Origin: Ifrita kowaldi
Taxonomy: Eukaryota > Chordata > Aves > Passeriformes > Cinclosomatidae
Assembly: GCA_013398055.1 (NCBI GenBank)
Contig: VZRS01009500.1
Coordinates: forward strand, 1 to 64,000
Length of the DNA stretch: 64,000 bases
Direction: 5' to 3'
Under the pieces are notes generated by a model. That model was not told the origin of the DNA and ran no database searches. It saw only the letters and a list, made by a program, of their open reading frames with translations. The position numbers and the translations under genes were made by a program. This document shows, piece after piece, positions 36,901 to 50,639 of the stretch; the stretch's first letter is position 1; each line of letters starts with the position of its first letter.

Positions 36901-39900
36901 GCATCTTGGAAAACATAACGCTTGCACCAGATTTCAGTAGAGTTCCAGAGTATTGTAAGAGCTCAGCCATCACACAGAGCTTATCTCCCACAAACTTATT
37001 GCAGCAGAACTAAAAGTCCATCTAAGAGCTTAACTATCTCATACCAATGAAATTGGTTTTGGAATACAGGCATATTGATCACATTTTTCTGTTGTGGTTT
37101 CTCCTCTATGAGAAACTTAATTCAGGTAATACATAGAATGCACATTCAGGACAGCCCACAGTCCTGCAAAAGGATCAGCAGATTTTCCTTGCTAGCCATC
37201 CTACATGCCACAGTGTAAGAAACAGAAGCTGGCCAAGAACAGTGATTCATTCAGAACTATATGTTTTTCTAGACAGTTTCTGGACTTTTCAAAAAGATGC
37301 TTCTTTACTACGTGCACAAGAACTAGTGCTGGGTGGCAGCACAGGTATCAGTGATGTATCTACCAAACCACAGATAAATGTGATTACAGCATTTGGCTAG
37401 AGGTACTCAAGCCAGTTTCCAACAGGCAACGCAACAGTTACTTCCTCCCTCCTACATGTAAGAAATCTGACATATTTCACAGATTCTAAAGCTTTGTTCT
37501 CTGTTCCTTCTGCACTAGATTCCTATGAAACAGATTAATGCCACTAATTCTGTTCAGTTAAAGAGAAAAATAAACAGCAGACGAGAAAACCCCCAAAAGT
37601 TCATTAAAAATTATATTAGATAACATAAAACATGTGTATCTCCAAAAAGCACACATACATCATGTCTAGACAATTACAGCACATAGCAGAGCTCCAGTGA
37701 CTCTCATTACCTTCCATACATCATCTACTACGCTTTCAGCTTACAACTGGCACTCACATCACTGAGCTTTCACCACCTGATATTAACCATCTTTTCCCTT
37801 CCGAATTAATGGAAAGAGAAGGGTACCTCTCACAATGAGTTAGACCTTAGATTGGCTGAACTACCTTTAGGTACTGCTTACCTGTATTTTTTACATTACT
37901 TAGACACTACAACTCTAGGCCACAAAAACACAGGCATCTAATTATTTAAGAGTTATACATAATCAAAAGATAATAAATATCTATTGCCCTCTATGTATTT
38001 TCATCCTTTTAATAGGACACCTGCCCTTGTTCATATTATGGTCTCACAACGAAAGAGAAGAAAGCCAGTAAGAAAAAAAATGTGCATGGATTTCCAACTT
38101 TGCAAAAGTTATACACATCAGACCTGAACGAAAGAATTTGAGAATTATTAAACTAGAGTTGAATGTGAAGGACAAAAAATTTGTAGCAGCTAGTGCCTCA
38201 TTCTCAGTACTAAAAGAAAACTTTTGCCCACTAAGCTTTCTGCTGACTAAGGCTGAATTAGAGAAGCCAGGCTGTGTAGGTGTTTATTTTAGCATAATCA
38301 TGGTCAGTATAGAATGGGAACATAAAAATGGCTGTACAAACGAAGGTCTAAGAAGAGTACAAGAACATAGTTACACTTCTACAATGTACTCAGCTGTAAG
38401 TTCCTTCTCCTTCCTTGCCTTTTGCCCAGACAACTAGCACTAATCAATGCAGTTCAGTAATTCACAAGAAAAAGAATAAATGTCCTAAATATAAAAAATA
38501 GAAATAACAGAATGTATTAACATGTACCATATAAGTACATTTTAAAACATTATGGAAAAAAAAAATTCTTTAAACATTACCTTTTACACATCCAATTATT
38601 ATTTAATGAATATAATTACACATAGATGGTACTGTTCCTCTTTTTCATTAGCTCAATACACATGTTTTTCTCTGAATGTTCCTGTTCTATAAACAAGCAT
38701 GAACAAACAAATTGTATGTGGTCTACAGGATGCTAAAAAGAACATTAAGACTTTTCTGACCAAAAAAAACAGGTTCATTTTGAACAGAAATGCTAAAATG
38801 TGAAGTAAAACAGTTGGACAAACATGAAAAAGATCCAAAGTATTTCTGAAATACACTTACAGCAGTAGTGTATGGCAGCTGAAAGAAGATACCTTAAGAA
38901 GATGTTCAGAACTGGTTCTCACAACTTTGCCTTCAGCCCCAATCCTTCCTTTGCACTCACCTGCTGAGGGAATCCATACACAACATCCATGTTCTCTCTC
39001 AGAGATACAGTTTCCTTGTTTACACCCATGCAAAATGCAAATGACTGCAGCCCTTCTGGACCTTCCTGTGTGAGACAAACCAGCCTTGTGTGCTGATTTT
39101 GGCTATGGTAGAGGTAATTTTCTTCTTAGTTGGTGGCTGTGGTTAAATCACAAAAGTCCTTATCTCTGAAGAGTTATGCTTCACCCTTAACAGGCCTTGA
39201 ACATAACAATTTCTCATCACAATCCAACTTTTCTAAACTGTGAAACAGCAGAATGCTATCAGCTCTCACTACCCCTTGCTTCTGGGAAGACGCATATGAA
39301 AGACTGAAAGCTAAGGAAGCTGAAGGGAAGTGTGCTGTGCAAAGGTGCTACACTGCCCAAGGTAAGGAGACTGAAGCTTAAATGGCTGCCAGACTACCAG
39401 AGTTTGGAAATCACTGAAACTGAGTTTCAGTCTATTTACTCAAAAGGGTTCATTTAAATGCAAGTGTTAAGACTTGGGAAAAGGCAGCCTGTAGTAGAGG
39501 CAGACATGCAATGTCCGAGATCAAAGAATAGAAAAAAAACCACAGCTGATAGAGGAATAAGGTTGACTTAATATTAGTAAGCATCTTAAAATGATTGTGA
39601 TTTGAGGATACAAGCAACAAGAATAAAGGCTTTGCTGCAGGGGAGGAAGCAGGGTGGGCAACATAGAATTTAAAGAAAAGTGCTCTCAGTAGTTCAATGA
39701 AACAAACAGGGTGAAGTTGTCTAAGGACATCAACAGCCAGGTGCAGCCAGATGAGGACCTGCTTTAAATTTCAGTGTCTGGTACAAAAACGAGTAGCAGG
39801 GCCTAAAGAAAATGATTACTGTGTCACCAGGGTATGTCACCACCATGCCAGAGAGAGGAGATTCAGAAACACATACCAGAACACTGGAGTAAAGACAGAA

Positions 39901-41618
39901 GCTTAAAGTCTAGGAACCCAGATTTTTTTAAGTGGTTTGTTGGGGTTTTTTTTTAATCTGGAATTAATATGCAATAATTTATTTGTATCATCTCACTAGT
40001 AACTGCAGAAAGACTAATTTTACTAAGCACCACAGAGGGACAGGATAAAGACCTGTCATCTCCTTTCTAAGTCAATGGGTAAACATCCCTGGTTTCAAAA
40101 GACCCAGGTCCTGTGCTGTTCTTTCCTGCCCAGTCTTTCTCACACTACAGGCTTTGAAGATGTATGTTAAAGGGAAGCCACAGCCAAAACAAACTCCAAG
40201 CACCACATCTAATTACACAGAAAAGTAAACTACTGAAGAATGGTCTGTGAAAGATATTAAAGAATCATCCATAATCATAAAAGAAAAAGTCATCTGAGCA
40301 GTCTCAACACAGATCCAAGGAAAAATATCCAGGTCTTTGAATACTTACCAAGAAACAAGAGAAATCAGGGTATTTTTTACTTAAGGCATCATCTATTCAA
40401 GTATCCCATTGAAAATACAACATATCCATGTAGCTTTTCTTTTAAGAGTCACAATATCAGCCAGTTACAAAACCAAAAATATACAGTACCTAAGGTGGAA
40501 CAAAGAAGGCTACCTCTGATGCAGGTAGCAGATGAGTGATTTTGAGTTGTGCAAGTATCAGGGATGAGATTCAACTCCAAGATAGTGCACAGCAACACAA
40601 TTAGCAACTTTACCTCCTAAATAATTCTCCCATTAGAATTATACAAAGCTACATTGTCACAAACCAACAAATCGACCTGTGGTCTTACATATAAAGAAAT
40701 GAAAAATACTCCTTTCTTTTACCATTCCTTGGTAATGCACATACCAGGAATATCTTAAAACAAAAGCAAAGAAAGAGATCTCCAAGACTTCTCCAAAGTG
40801 AGAGCTCCAAGACAAAGGCAGGGCTTATTTTCTGATGAAAATGTCTCTTCAATATTTTTGTTAAAACACACACACTAAAACTATACAGAAGAGACCTGCC
40901 TCTCTGAAAGCTGAAAAGAAATAAGCCTTAGCTCAATCTTGTATGTTTACACTTTTAGTCTTACCCTTAAACAAGGCGGAATTGAGCATAACCACACTGA
41001 AGGTTTAGCTTCTACGCTGGCATATCAAATTTCAAGTCAACAGCTCTTTTATTTAAAATATGTTAGATAAAAAGGTAATATGCTCTCTGTAAAGAGTTCC
41101 CTGGAGGTTACAAGAACCAATAAATTAACTGTTACCATATGCTTGGCTCCTTTTGGCAAAATTCAGTAACAAAACACTGCCAAACCTCTTTAGGCGGGTA
41201 ATAGTATTTGGTAGCTTACAGCACAACTTGAGAAAATAGAAAACTGGAAAGAAAGCTTGGAAATGAATGGAAGAAACTTCATTTCTATCCTTCTGTAGTT
41301 AGCTACATGCTGTTGGGAGAAAAATTCTAACAAAGTCAACTTTATGGGTCTGATCTATAACAAACAGCTGTCTTCCCATGGAACTCACACATTGGCTAGT
41401 ATAGTAATCAATTATTCCACATTCAGTTTTTTTAAACAACGATAGATATGTATGACCTATTCTGAAAACAGGAAGGTTTGTAAAATTAGTATTCTGAAGT
41501 GTTAAAATGCATAGTATCAGTGCTTTCATTATGGGTTTATTTCACTATAAATGAGAAAGTCTGGGATTATTTGCAATGCAATGTTCTTAGATTTTACTTA
41601 TCCTATAATTAAATACTT

Positions 41619-41634
41619 CCCACCCCTCCCCCCC
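41619..41634 (-). other. Compact G-rich tract, possible G-quadruplex
   Basis: The minus strand reads GGGGGGGAGGGGTGGG. The seven-G run can be split to give four G3 runs with single-base loops. It lies on the PCCA coding strand in intron 18. Confidence 0.6.
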
Positions 41635-42559
41635 ATATCTTTTTTACCTACGTAATTGAAACTAGATCGTGACAGATAAAAAGGCTTTAACACTACACCT
41701 CTAATTATAGTTATAGACTGGGTATCTTAAGGACATCTATTACAGACTGGTTTTTTAATATCAACTAAAAAAGTGAGGGCAAACCTAGCTGGTCCTATTC
41801 CTTTACCAAGACAAGCAGGACTTGCTTTGTAGCATCAGTTAGAAGAAATCAATGTTTTTTCAGCTATGAAAATTTTATTTTATTTTTGTAATCATCTATG
41901 ATAACACAAATTCATTATTATTCTCATTTCCAATAAAATGGTTATAGCCTGTTTTTCATGCCATGATGGTTTGCATGTAGAGGAAGAACAGATACTTAAA
42001 AATTCCATATTTCTTTAATCAACTGCATCATCCCAATAAATTCTAATTTTGATGTATTAAAAAATACTTATTATTCAGCTTACAGTTCCACACACATCTG
42101 GCAACCAGTGTGAAGTAGGTTGACACGTGCAGGCCAGATATTTCACTTCTTAAAGTCATGTTATTGCATGGTTAATCCTATATTTGCATTAATTTGATAC
42201 AAGCACTTACAGGTAAAAATAATCCCAAAGTATAGGTCGAAAGATTATAATATAAGCCTCTGGAAGGTTTTACCAGAGGAAAAATATTTTTTACCATTCT
42301 ATGGACGTTTGCCTCATTCAGCCATTTGGGATTTTATTAATAATCTTCTCATTACTGTATTCATCTTCTGATTTCTTATTTTTTATTTTAAGTGAGACAA
42401 TTTCTGTGAAGACTTGACACTGAATCAGAGACTTCATTACCCTGCAAAATATATCCACATTTTAAAGTATTTAAGAGGGTTAAACAAAATGCAAACATTT
42501 AATGCAACATTAAGCATGTGAAATAAAAACTTGATTGCCTAAAGCAAGCATGCTATGCT

Positions 42560-42573
42560 GTTACCCTGGTGAC
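42560..42573. promoter_or_regulatory. RFX X-box-like palindrome (candidate)
   Basis: GTTACC-CT-GGTGAC is an imperfect inverted repeat that fits the RFX consensus GTNRCC-N(0-3)-RGYAAC with one mismatch in the right half. The surrounding 42540-42870 has few repeats and a mixed, motif-dense texture. Binding is not demonstrated. Confidence 0.25.
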
Positions 42574-45500
42574 AGGTTAAAAAAGGATTGTGAGCTGAAT
42601 GGCTGTATGATATGAAATTAAAATGTTTCACATTGAACAATCCAAAATGAATTGGGAAAGGTTAGAGCAGAGGAGAGAGAAATCAATTCTCCAATGGCAA
42701 TGGTGAATGGAAGTGAAGTCTGAATAGGATTTGCCAGTGGGGTGCAACAGCTGCCAAATATCCTGCAGCCAAAGAATTACAATAATACTGATGAAGTGTG
42801 CAAGAGCTTTTGGAATCATTGCAGGGAACAGAGAAATACTCCTACAATAATGAGGCCATTCTGTGTCCCATCCCACTTTTGCAGTTGAATCAAAGGGAAA
42901 AGAAATGGTTGAAAATTGTAATACTCAACAACAAAGGTATAAATGAATTACCTATCCCCTTCAATCAGTATCTTGTATTTAACTACAGCCTCTGTGAACA
43001 CGAATGAAGCAAGCACGCTAAAGAATGGGCAAATCAAGACACATACATGTAAAGGTATGCAGACAATATTGAATTAGAGACTTGCTTCCCATATATTTTG
43101 TTGACAACATTTCTACAGCAACAGCATCCAGAATAAGCTATATACTACACAAACAAACAGCAGGACACAACCAGTGCCTCAAGGAACTACACAAGGTCAG
43201 GTGCTGATGGTCATGCTTATCTTTAATAATGCTAGGAAAGAAACATCAGCAAAACATCTCATGCAAATGCAATTACACATGTATTTCCTGAGCTTAGAGA
43301 CCCCAAAAGTCAAGAAAAATGCTGCTCTTCCATAAAATTGTCCTACACAACTTCATACCTGCCTTTGGAAACTCAGAGTAAAATACACAGATGAAGACAA
43401 AAACATATCCTAAAAATACCTGTTAAATGACCAGGGAGCACATGGCAATTAGCACACACCTTGTTAGTTCTATGGTTTCATGCATACACATTTTACACAC
43501 AGAGAAATATTAAAGAACAGGTTTAGGAGGTGTAAACCTGCATGAGAGGAAATAATCGTTGGGCTTATAGAGGGGATCAAAGTAAATTAAACAGAGAGAG
43601 GTCTTGTAAAGAGAGGATCTTGCAGAAGAGGTCATAAGCAAAGCACAGATGAGAAAAGGGCCAGATTAACAACTAAAAAAGGGACAGGAATTTGGCAGCA
43701 CAATAGAAAACATTCACATGTCTATATTATGCAAATTCAAGTTTCAGCATTAAGTGAACAGTAGCTACAGAAGCTATAAAGCTCTTACAGCAGATGCTGT
43801 TTTCCCAGAAGACATGGTGAAAATAAAAAATAAACATAGGAACTTAGCCAGGTCCATTTACTTTGGTGAATGCCTTTCCCACCAGCAATCACCTCAGCAA
43901 GATGTGGGGATCTTCCCAAGAGATGTTCACTGAGATTCAAACTTTAAGTAATTATTATGTTCATAATGATTTCATAATGGTTAGCAACCCTAAAGACTGA
44001 GCAAGTGTGGATTCCTGAGTCCCAGAATACATTTTTCCCTAAAAATGACAGGGATGACAAGCTATGAAAATTTCCCATGACAGACTGCTCTGTTCCTGGA
44101 ATGTATGTTTAGGAATCATACGGAACAATGGCTCTGCTTTCAAACAACTGTATCAATACCTTATATTACTTGTGTTATCAATTCTGATTGCATTCATTTA
44201 ATCAAATCAAAGAAAAAATACTATACATACACTCTCTAGAGTCATGAATGCTACCTTAATGTCTTATTTCAACTTTGATATTTTCCACAGAAGTTCATTC
44301 CCACCTGGCCAAAAATGCATGTTTCATATATTTGCATCTACTTGTTTGTTTCTAGCACACATAATCCTCTTTCTGTGTAAGCAACTGAACAACTGAGAAG
44401 GGTAAATAATACCAGATTTTAAATACATCTAGAATATTATATAGGCCAGCTGGTTTTGCAGTTATTAAGCAAGATTACAAAAAAGATACAGTAATTACTT
44501 ACAAGAGGTCAAAAGAACGACATTAGGTAACAGCTAGAGAGACAAGAGGGTTACCACAACCAGAAAAGCCCATTATAAACAAGGATTTCACATGAAAAAG
44601 GGGAGAACAGGGTCTTAGTACCTTGCGAGTCTGTGGCGAAAGAAAAAACCACAGAGTGAATAATGGTGTGCAGCTGCAGTAGTTACACAAACATATCAAA
44701 GACTTTCAGAGGCCCAACAGCAAATCATGAGAAGAATGCTCGACTTGTTGAGCAGACCAGAACAGTAAGGATAAGACAGTGCTGTTTTCATGAACTAAGG
44801 ATGACTGCATAACCCCAAAGTGGGGGAATGAAAAAAGCCCCAAGTAGGCTGGACTTGACCAACTGTACCAATGAAAACAAAGTAGTTTACTCTATATAGA
44901 GGGAATCTGTAGGACAGAGCAAAGTACACATGTTTAGCTGCACTTGCAATAACTGTTCATGTTATTACTGCAGTTCTAGGAAAGTAAAAAAAATTAAATT
45001 CACATAATACAATTGATATAGTTCAGTAGTGCCTGTGGCTGTGCTGAAAGTAAGAACTCTTTCCCTTTCCAAGAGGCTGGTTCAGATCACTCCAGTGAAT
45101 TTTCCTGACATCATCTTCCTTCTTTTTAAAATTAATGTAACATAACCTTATTTTGTGCTGCTCCAGCAGTGCAGGAGAGCCAAAAAGCTCTCCTATTGGG
45201 CAGCTGACCATCCTTCCATATGGGGAAGCCCTAGGCTGGCAAAGAGCTGGCTCTGTCCCAGACTCCAGCAGGGTAATAGGTGTAGTCTGTGTGAGAGCAA
45301 GGATGCCTGAGAGTTATGGGGCTCTACTGCTCTCTAAGCAGCTCCCTCACTGCCCTATAATCAAGCAATGGCAAGGCAAACATCAATATAGCTGTATCAA
45401 ATCAACTCAGACAGAAACCTACAATAATTCTTTAAATACAAAACAAAATAAATTATTTTCTGTTATTGCAGTTCACCAGTCATGTTATGTTCACTGAACT

Positions 45501-48500
45501 GGACCCCTTTATTTTCAGAATTTTAAAACAAAAAATTAGCCCAGCTATTTCAGAACTTGACAGAAACTTGTTTGCATTTTAATGTTTCACTATACACTTT
45601 CCTTCCTGTGAAAATATTATTTTATGCTTAGAAAGCATAGTCCATTTTAGGTCTCAAAATACTTCATACATGTTGATAAACAGATATTTACAGAACCTCA
45701 ATAGTGCAGCAAAGTGCTAAAGCCACTATGTCTTTTTGTAAACTGAGGCTAAATTCAACTGACTTCTCTAAGGTCCCACAAGAACAGTTTAACTCAAGAC
45801 TCCCAACCCAGTCTTCTATATTAAACACACAAGCAAGAAAAACCTTTAGTGTTTTTTTTTCTTGCTAGCAATTTAAAACATTTTCCAATGTGTTACCATC
45901 TTTTTGTGTGTAGTATCAGGTAATATGGGCATGCAGCCTCACTGTTTTTTTTCCAAGTCATAAATGATGAAAGGGTAAAACCCATAGAAAAATTAGGAAA
46001 ATACACTTAGCAGCCAACACAAGCAACACATAGGAAGTGCTGTAGGCAATTGGGTTTTGAAGTATAAACATCACATTAGTAGACCCATGAGATAGCATGA
46101 TGTAGCCACACCTGGAGAGACACTCTCCTATTCCCCTCCCAACCCTCTAATGAAAACAAGTCTGAAGCCAAAATGTGAAGATTCAACTGTACAACATCAT
46201 TTCTGGTCTCAAAGGCTAACTACATCAAACAGACATAAAATAAGCTGGATTCACTTCAGCCAAAATATGTTTCCACTTGAAACAAGATCAAGTTCTGTCT
46301 AGAAGACCTTGGGGTTTTACTAGATGCTGTAAATCTGTTCAGCAGCTGTGGGTGGCACCAGTTTCACAGAAGTGGACTATGGACTAAGGAGGAAAAGTCC
46401 TAGGTAAAATAACTAAAAGCTGAACAATGAAACAATCATTAATCATCCATGGCTCTTTCCTGTAGGAAATACGTGCCCCTATTATCTGGATATCATAGTG
46501 AAATATTCGCATTAGTATGTGGCTCACAAAATACCAAACACTTTCATTAGCAAACCATCTTTCAAAAATACTTGAAAAAACCACCATAACCACAAACCAT
46601 CCTCCATCCAATTTTTCCCAAGAAAATGGGTTAAATAAAAAAGTTAAATTAAAAAGAAACACACACAGAAAATGCCCTAAGTACTTGATTGCATCACAAA
46701 AGTAAATGCCTATATTCCTGTAACTCTGAGCATGCATAGCTCTCTAACAGCTGTTCTAGCTAAAGGCTGGCAAGTTAGTCCTAGGAGACTGTTGATGAGG
46801 CCAGGGGCACTATGTAACAATACAGACAGTGGAAACTCATCTGTGGGTGCTCCACCCAAATCATAACACCATTTATTCGAACACAGGAAAGGCTTAGGCT
46901 TGTGGCCTGCATTAACCTCAACACCAGACAACCTACTGCAACAAAGACTGCCACTACAGAGGTCAGGCTGGCTGAAACTAGCTGAAGGAAGCTGGGTGCC
47001 AAAGGTGGGAACAGCTTGCTGGTCATCAGAGCATATTCCAGCAAGAACCTTACAGTGGATGATTCAGTCGCTCAGGGGACTGCAAAATACACATTTTCCA
47101 GTCACATCCCAGCAAATATCAATTATAGAGAAATCCCCCTCATGAGGCTGCTACTAGTCTGATCTGTGGCACAGAGCTACGGCCCACCTCTGAACCCCTT
47201 TAATGAGCTCACATCTTCCTCCTTGCTACACATTCCCACTCTCGTAGCTCTTCCAGAACAATTTTGTTTGTCATAAGAAACCTGCTTCTGACAGAGTGAT
47301 CCAAAGTAAACTATTATTAAATAGTTTCTATGCTAACTTAGGTCATTTTAGCAGAACCAGAGTGGAATGCAACTACACACAAAATCACACCTGCATACCT
47401 GGGGAGGAGGAAGAAAGAGAGAGCAAGGGAGAAGCAGCCTGCAACAAGATTCCTTAATCTGGCTCAGCTGCACTTCATCTGATTAGAGTCTCAGTAACCC
47501 TGACAGTGAAAGCTGGAGCTTCTGTGAAGAGCTCCAAGTATGGCACTTTCTGTCTATCTGACTAGAAGAACAATCCTGATCATGGGCTGAATAAAGCACA
47601 GGGAAAAAAGGGAACCCAAAATACACCTGCAGTTGTGAAAAGAATGCATATTCTAAATATGGCTCCCAAAGGGGAAAAGAAAACAAATTAAAAGCAAAGA
47701 TGAGCATATAACTCAAGTTTATCAAAAAACTGTTTGACAGCTGTGACAAGCTTAGAAGAAATAACATGATTTCAAAATACTACTCTTCAGTAGCTTTTCG
47801 CACAAGAATTGCTCAATTGCTTTCAGCACAGACAAAAAAAAATGCTGTCAACATAAACAGTTCCAGAGAGCTGAAATTCTGTAGGTGATGATCAACGTAT
47901 CAATGTACTTGTCCAAACCATTAGGGGAATGTTATGGATCAACTTTGGAGTGTGCAGTCTGTCTAGTCCACTCACATCCTCCAACACGGATTTAAAACTC
48001 ACACAGACTCCAAATGCCCAGTTCTGCCATAGTGGAGATTACACCCAAGATTACAACTGGCCTTTTTGATTTGTTGTAGCACAGGTACCTACTCTGCACT
48101 TTTTGTTCAGGAGTATTTTTCGAACTGAATGCAGTCTTATTAATAAAGACGTGCTTCTTCTCTGGCCACAACTCTGCCCATTAAAAAATACCCATGACGT
48201 GGAACACCTTCAAAAACAAGTCAGATGCAGTTTGGGTAAGTTGACGACACGGTGAAGAATCCCTGATGTGACTATAGTAACTTGTATGCTCCACAATGCT
48301 CAGTCCCCTCTAGAGGGAGGGCTGAGTCCACTAACTGCTCTAAGGAATGGAGAACACTGTCCAAGACACTGCACAGTCCTTCAACCTCATTCTGCCTTTG
48401 CTGCTTTAATTTTTCCTCTGAACGAGCTGTATGATTTTGGAAAAAGGGTATCATTATCAGGTTTAGTTTCTTCAGAAGTTACTTACCAGTATGCATTTTT

Positions 48501-50280
48501 GCATTAGCTTGTCCTTATTTGGCCTCAAACAGGCAGCTTTGCTATCATTAAAGCAAGTAGATCTAACAGTATATATGCATTGAAACCATGACACATTCAA
48601 TAAGAACCACACTCAGCCACCACTTGGAGAAAATTCTAAGGCTTGACTTCTGAAGGATTCATAAGTACCCCATCATGGCAAGAGAAAGTGATCTTCCCTG
48701 TACTGAAAAGATTTCTTAGCTTCACCATTTAAAATCTGAAAAATCCTACCTTAATCTAGTTTTAGAGATGTGTGTTTTTTCACGTACCCAGACTGCGCTG
48801 CCTTCTCTGCCCATGGTGGAAGAATACCTGTGACTGTGTTTGGCTACCACTCCAAAAATGAGTTAATTTTTTCAAAGCAGAAGTGTATTTGTTTCCCTAA
48901 TAGAGCACAAAAAGAGATGGATGACCATGTCTGACTGCTCAATGCTGTACTTCATTTACATATCTGCTATCTGAGTTAAAATAGTCATATGTCTTTTCTA
49001 TTAAAATACACAGACATCTAGTACTAAAAAAAAGTACTTGCAATAGGAACAAAACATTAAAAGACTGTTCAAAAACTGGATTCCTTTTCTTTTCAGCTAG
49101 TAAGAGTATTTTACAGGGAAGAGGAAAAAAGTCTCAAATCAGAGCAGGGAATGCAATAGTAGTTTGATAATCACTGCTTAAATTAACAATTCCTACCCTT
49201 ATTCTAAGTACAAAGTAACCCATTGCTTCTCTCAAGCAGTACCAGAAAACTTCCTATGCTGGCCAGTAAAAACTACAATCAAGGCTCCTCCTCATTTTGC
49301 CTGATTCATTTTTTTTTTTAGGTAACAGTGGCCTTGGAGTGTCTGTTCTTCTCCTTATGCCATTCACTATGGAGGATATACCTCGTGGAGGGACATAAAA
49401 AGGTGCTTTTCTTTCCCCTATAGATGCATAAGGCAAGCAGTGACCCAGCCCTGCATATGCTACACATTACAAAGCTGTTATGCTTGCCCTAAGTGTCTCT
49501 TTCTTTTTTTTTTTTTAACACCATATGGTACTAATTATCTTTGTGGGTACAAATAAAAATAAAGACTTCTTGAAACCACATTTGATTTATTCCTGACCAC
49601 TGTAAAATCAGTAATAGAATACACTGTCAAACCACTGGCATGGAATGTGAATAATGTCTATCCTGCACTATGGCTTCCTCACATACAAACATATATGCAA
49701 CTACATTACAAAACGTGAGGCGAGGAGAGTTATGCTGAAGTCAGGATTCCCTGTATACCACCACTGCTAACACCAACTACACAAGCAAGCTTCACAAATT
49801 CAGTTAATTCTAATAGAAGGTCTCATGGCACTGACAATGATGGGCCAGAGGACAAGAAAAGCTAGACATCCTAGAGGAAAAAAGCATACCATTCCAAAAA
49901 GCCAAAGAAGTGAATTAGCATTTCGACATAGGCTACTGCAATGGCTGGTCAATTAACAGTACTGCCTAGGTTGCCAGCAGCTACTATTCAAAAAAATGAG
50001 GGAGTTGGGGTATAAAAGCACCAAAAAAACCATACTTAAAGCAAGGTGTTGATTCTTCCCCCCGTTACCTTCCACCTTTACAGTCTGAAAGTGTTTTCAG
50101 AATTAAGACTCTAAACTATTAAGGTTCTTCATCAAGGTAGCAAATTACTTACAAATCTACAATATTTCAAAGCTCTGTAGCTGAATATTCATATTGTACC
50201 AAAGTGCTTAGATTGCTTCAAATGGGCACAAGGGAAATTTGTGATGCTCAATTTGTGGTTAGTTACTAATGCAGCAACAT

Positions 50281-50315
50281 TTTGCATTAATGAAACTCCT
50301 GATGTGCATTAATTA
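50281..50315. promoter_or_regulatory. Paired POU/homeodomain-like motifs (candidate)
   Basis: TTTGCATTAAT (50281-50291) and TGCATTAATTA (50305-50315) repeat a TGCATTAAT core 22 bp apart, about 220 bp inside intron 18 from the exon 18 donor. The motif resembles POU/homeodomain sites. In AT-rich DNA such matches occur by chance. Confidence 0.25.
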
Positions 50316-50536
50316 CTGTAACACATTTTTGTGCCTATTAGTTTGCTAATACCTAGAATAAAAATAATCATGTATGACTTGTGCGAGTAGGGAAATGTAA
50401 GCCACAGCTCATTTGAATTTAGAAAAAACAGACTATATTAAGAAACCATGCAGTTTCTCACCAGTTATTCTTGTGCATGAGAAGATGCCATTAAAGAAAT
50501 GCATCAGCACATCTGAGTTCCTAGAAATGAACTTAC

Positions 50537-50639
50537 CTTGGAGTCCCTAGAAATCGCTGTGATCTCAGTTGTTCAGCCACATACAAAGACGCTGCTGTTG
50601 CCAGTAGTTCTCTTCTTTCAAGATCTGTCAGCTTGTGTC
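50537..50639 (-). CDS. PCCA: PCCA coding exon (likely exon 18): start of BT domain, long helix
   Basis: This 103-bp exon opens with GA, completing the Gly codon begun by the upstream exon, then gives 33 codons and ends with AG of an Arg codon. Its peptide starts HKLTDLERRELLATAAS and continues through an AEQLRSQRF segment. It aligns without gaps to human PCCA from HMLTKSEKNQLLAIASS onward (recalled). The strongly helical composition fits the long helix of the BT domain, which in bacterial PCC structures contacts the carboxyltransferase beta subunit. The donor CAAG|GTAAGT is near consensus. The acceptor is weak: the tract just before CTAG reads GAAAA, with the pyrimidine run further upstream. 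No frameshift or stop is present. The flanking PCCA introns are about 9.0 kb (upstream) and 22.6 kb (downstream). Confidence 0.95.

Larger units (their letters stand above)
27920..50536 (-). other. PCCA: PCCA intron 18 (about 22.6 kb)
   Basis: This is the complete intron between two confidently phased PCCA exons, with GTAAGT at its 5' end (50536 downward) and a pyrimidine-rich TAG acceptor at its 3' end. I recognise no LINE, LTR or SINE in it. Listed separately are G-quadruplex motifs at 32374-32393 and 41619-41634, a short tandem duplication at 33947-33981, an RFX-like palindrome at 42560-42573 and a paired TGCATTAAT motif at 50281-50313. Slightly GC-richer patches occur at about 30880-31070 and 33480-34110. 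The latter spans a minus-strand reading frame of 152 codons (33648-34106) with no recognisable domain. The rest is ordinary AT-rich unique sequence. Confidence 0.9.
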
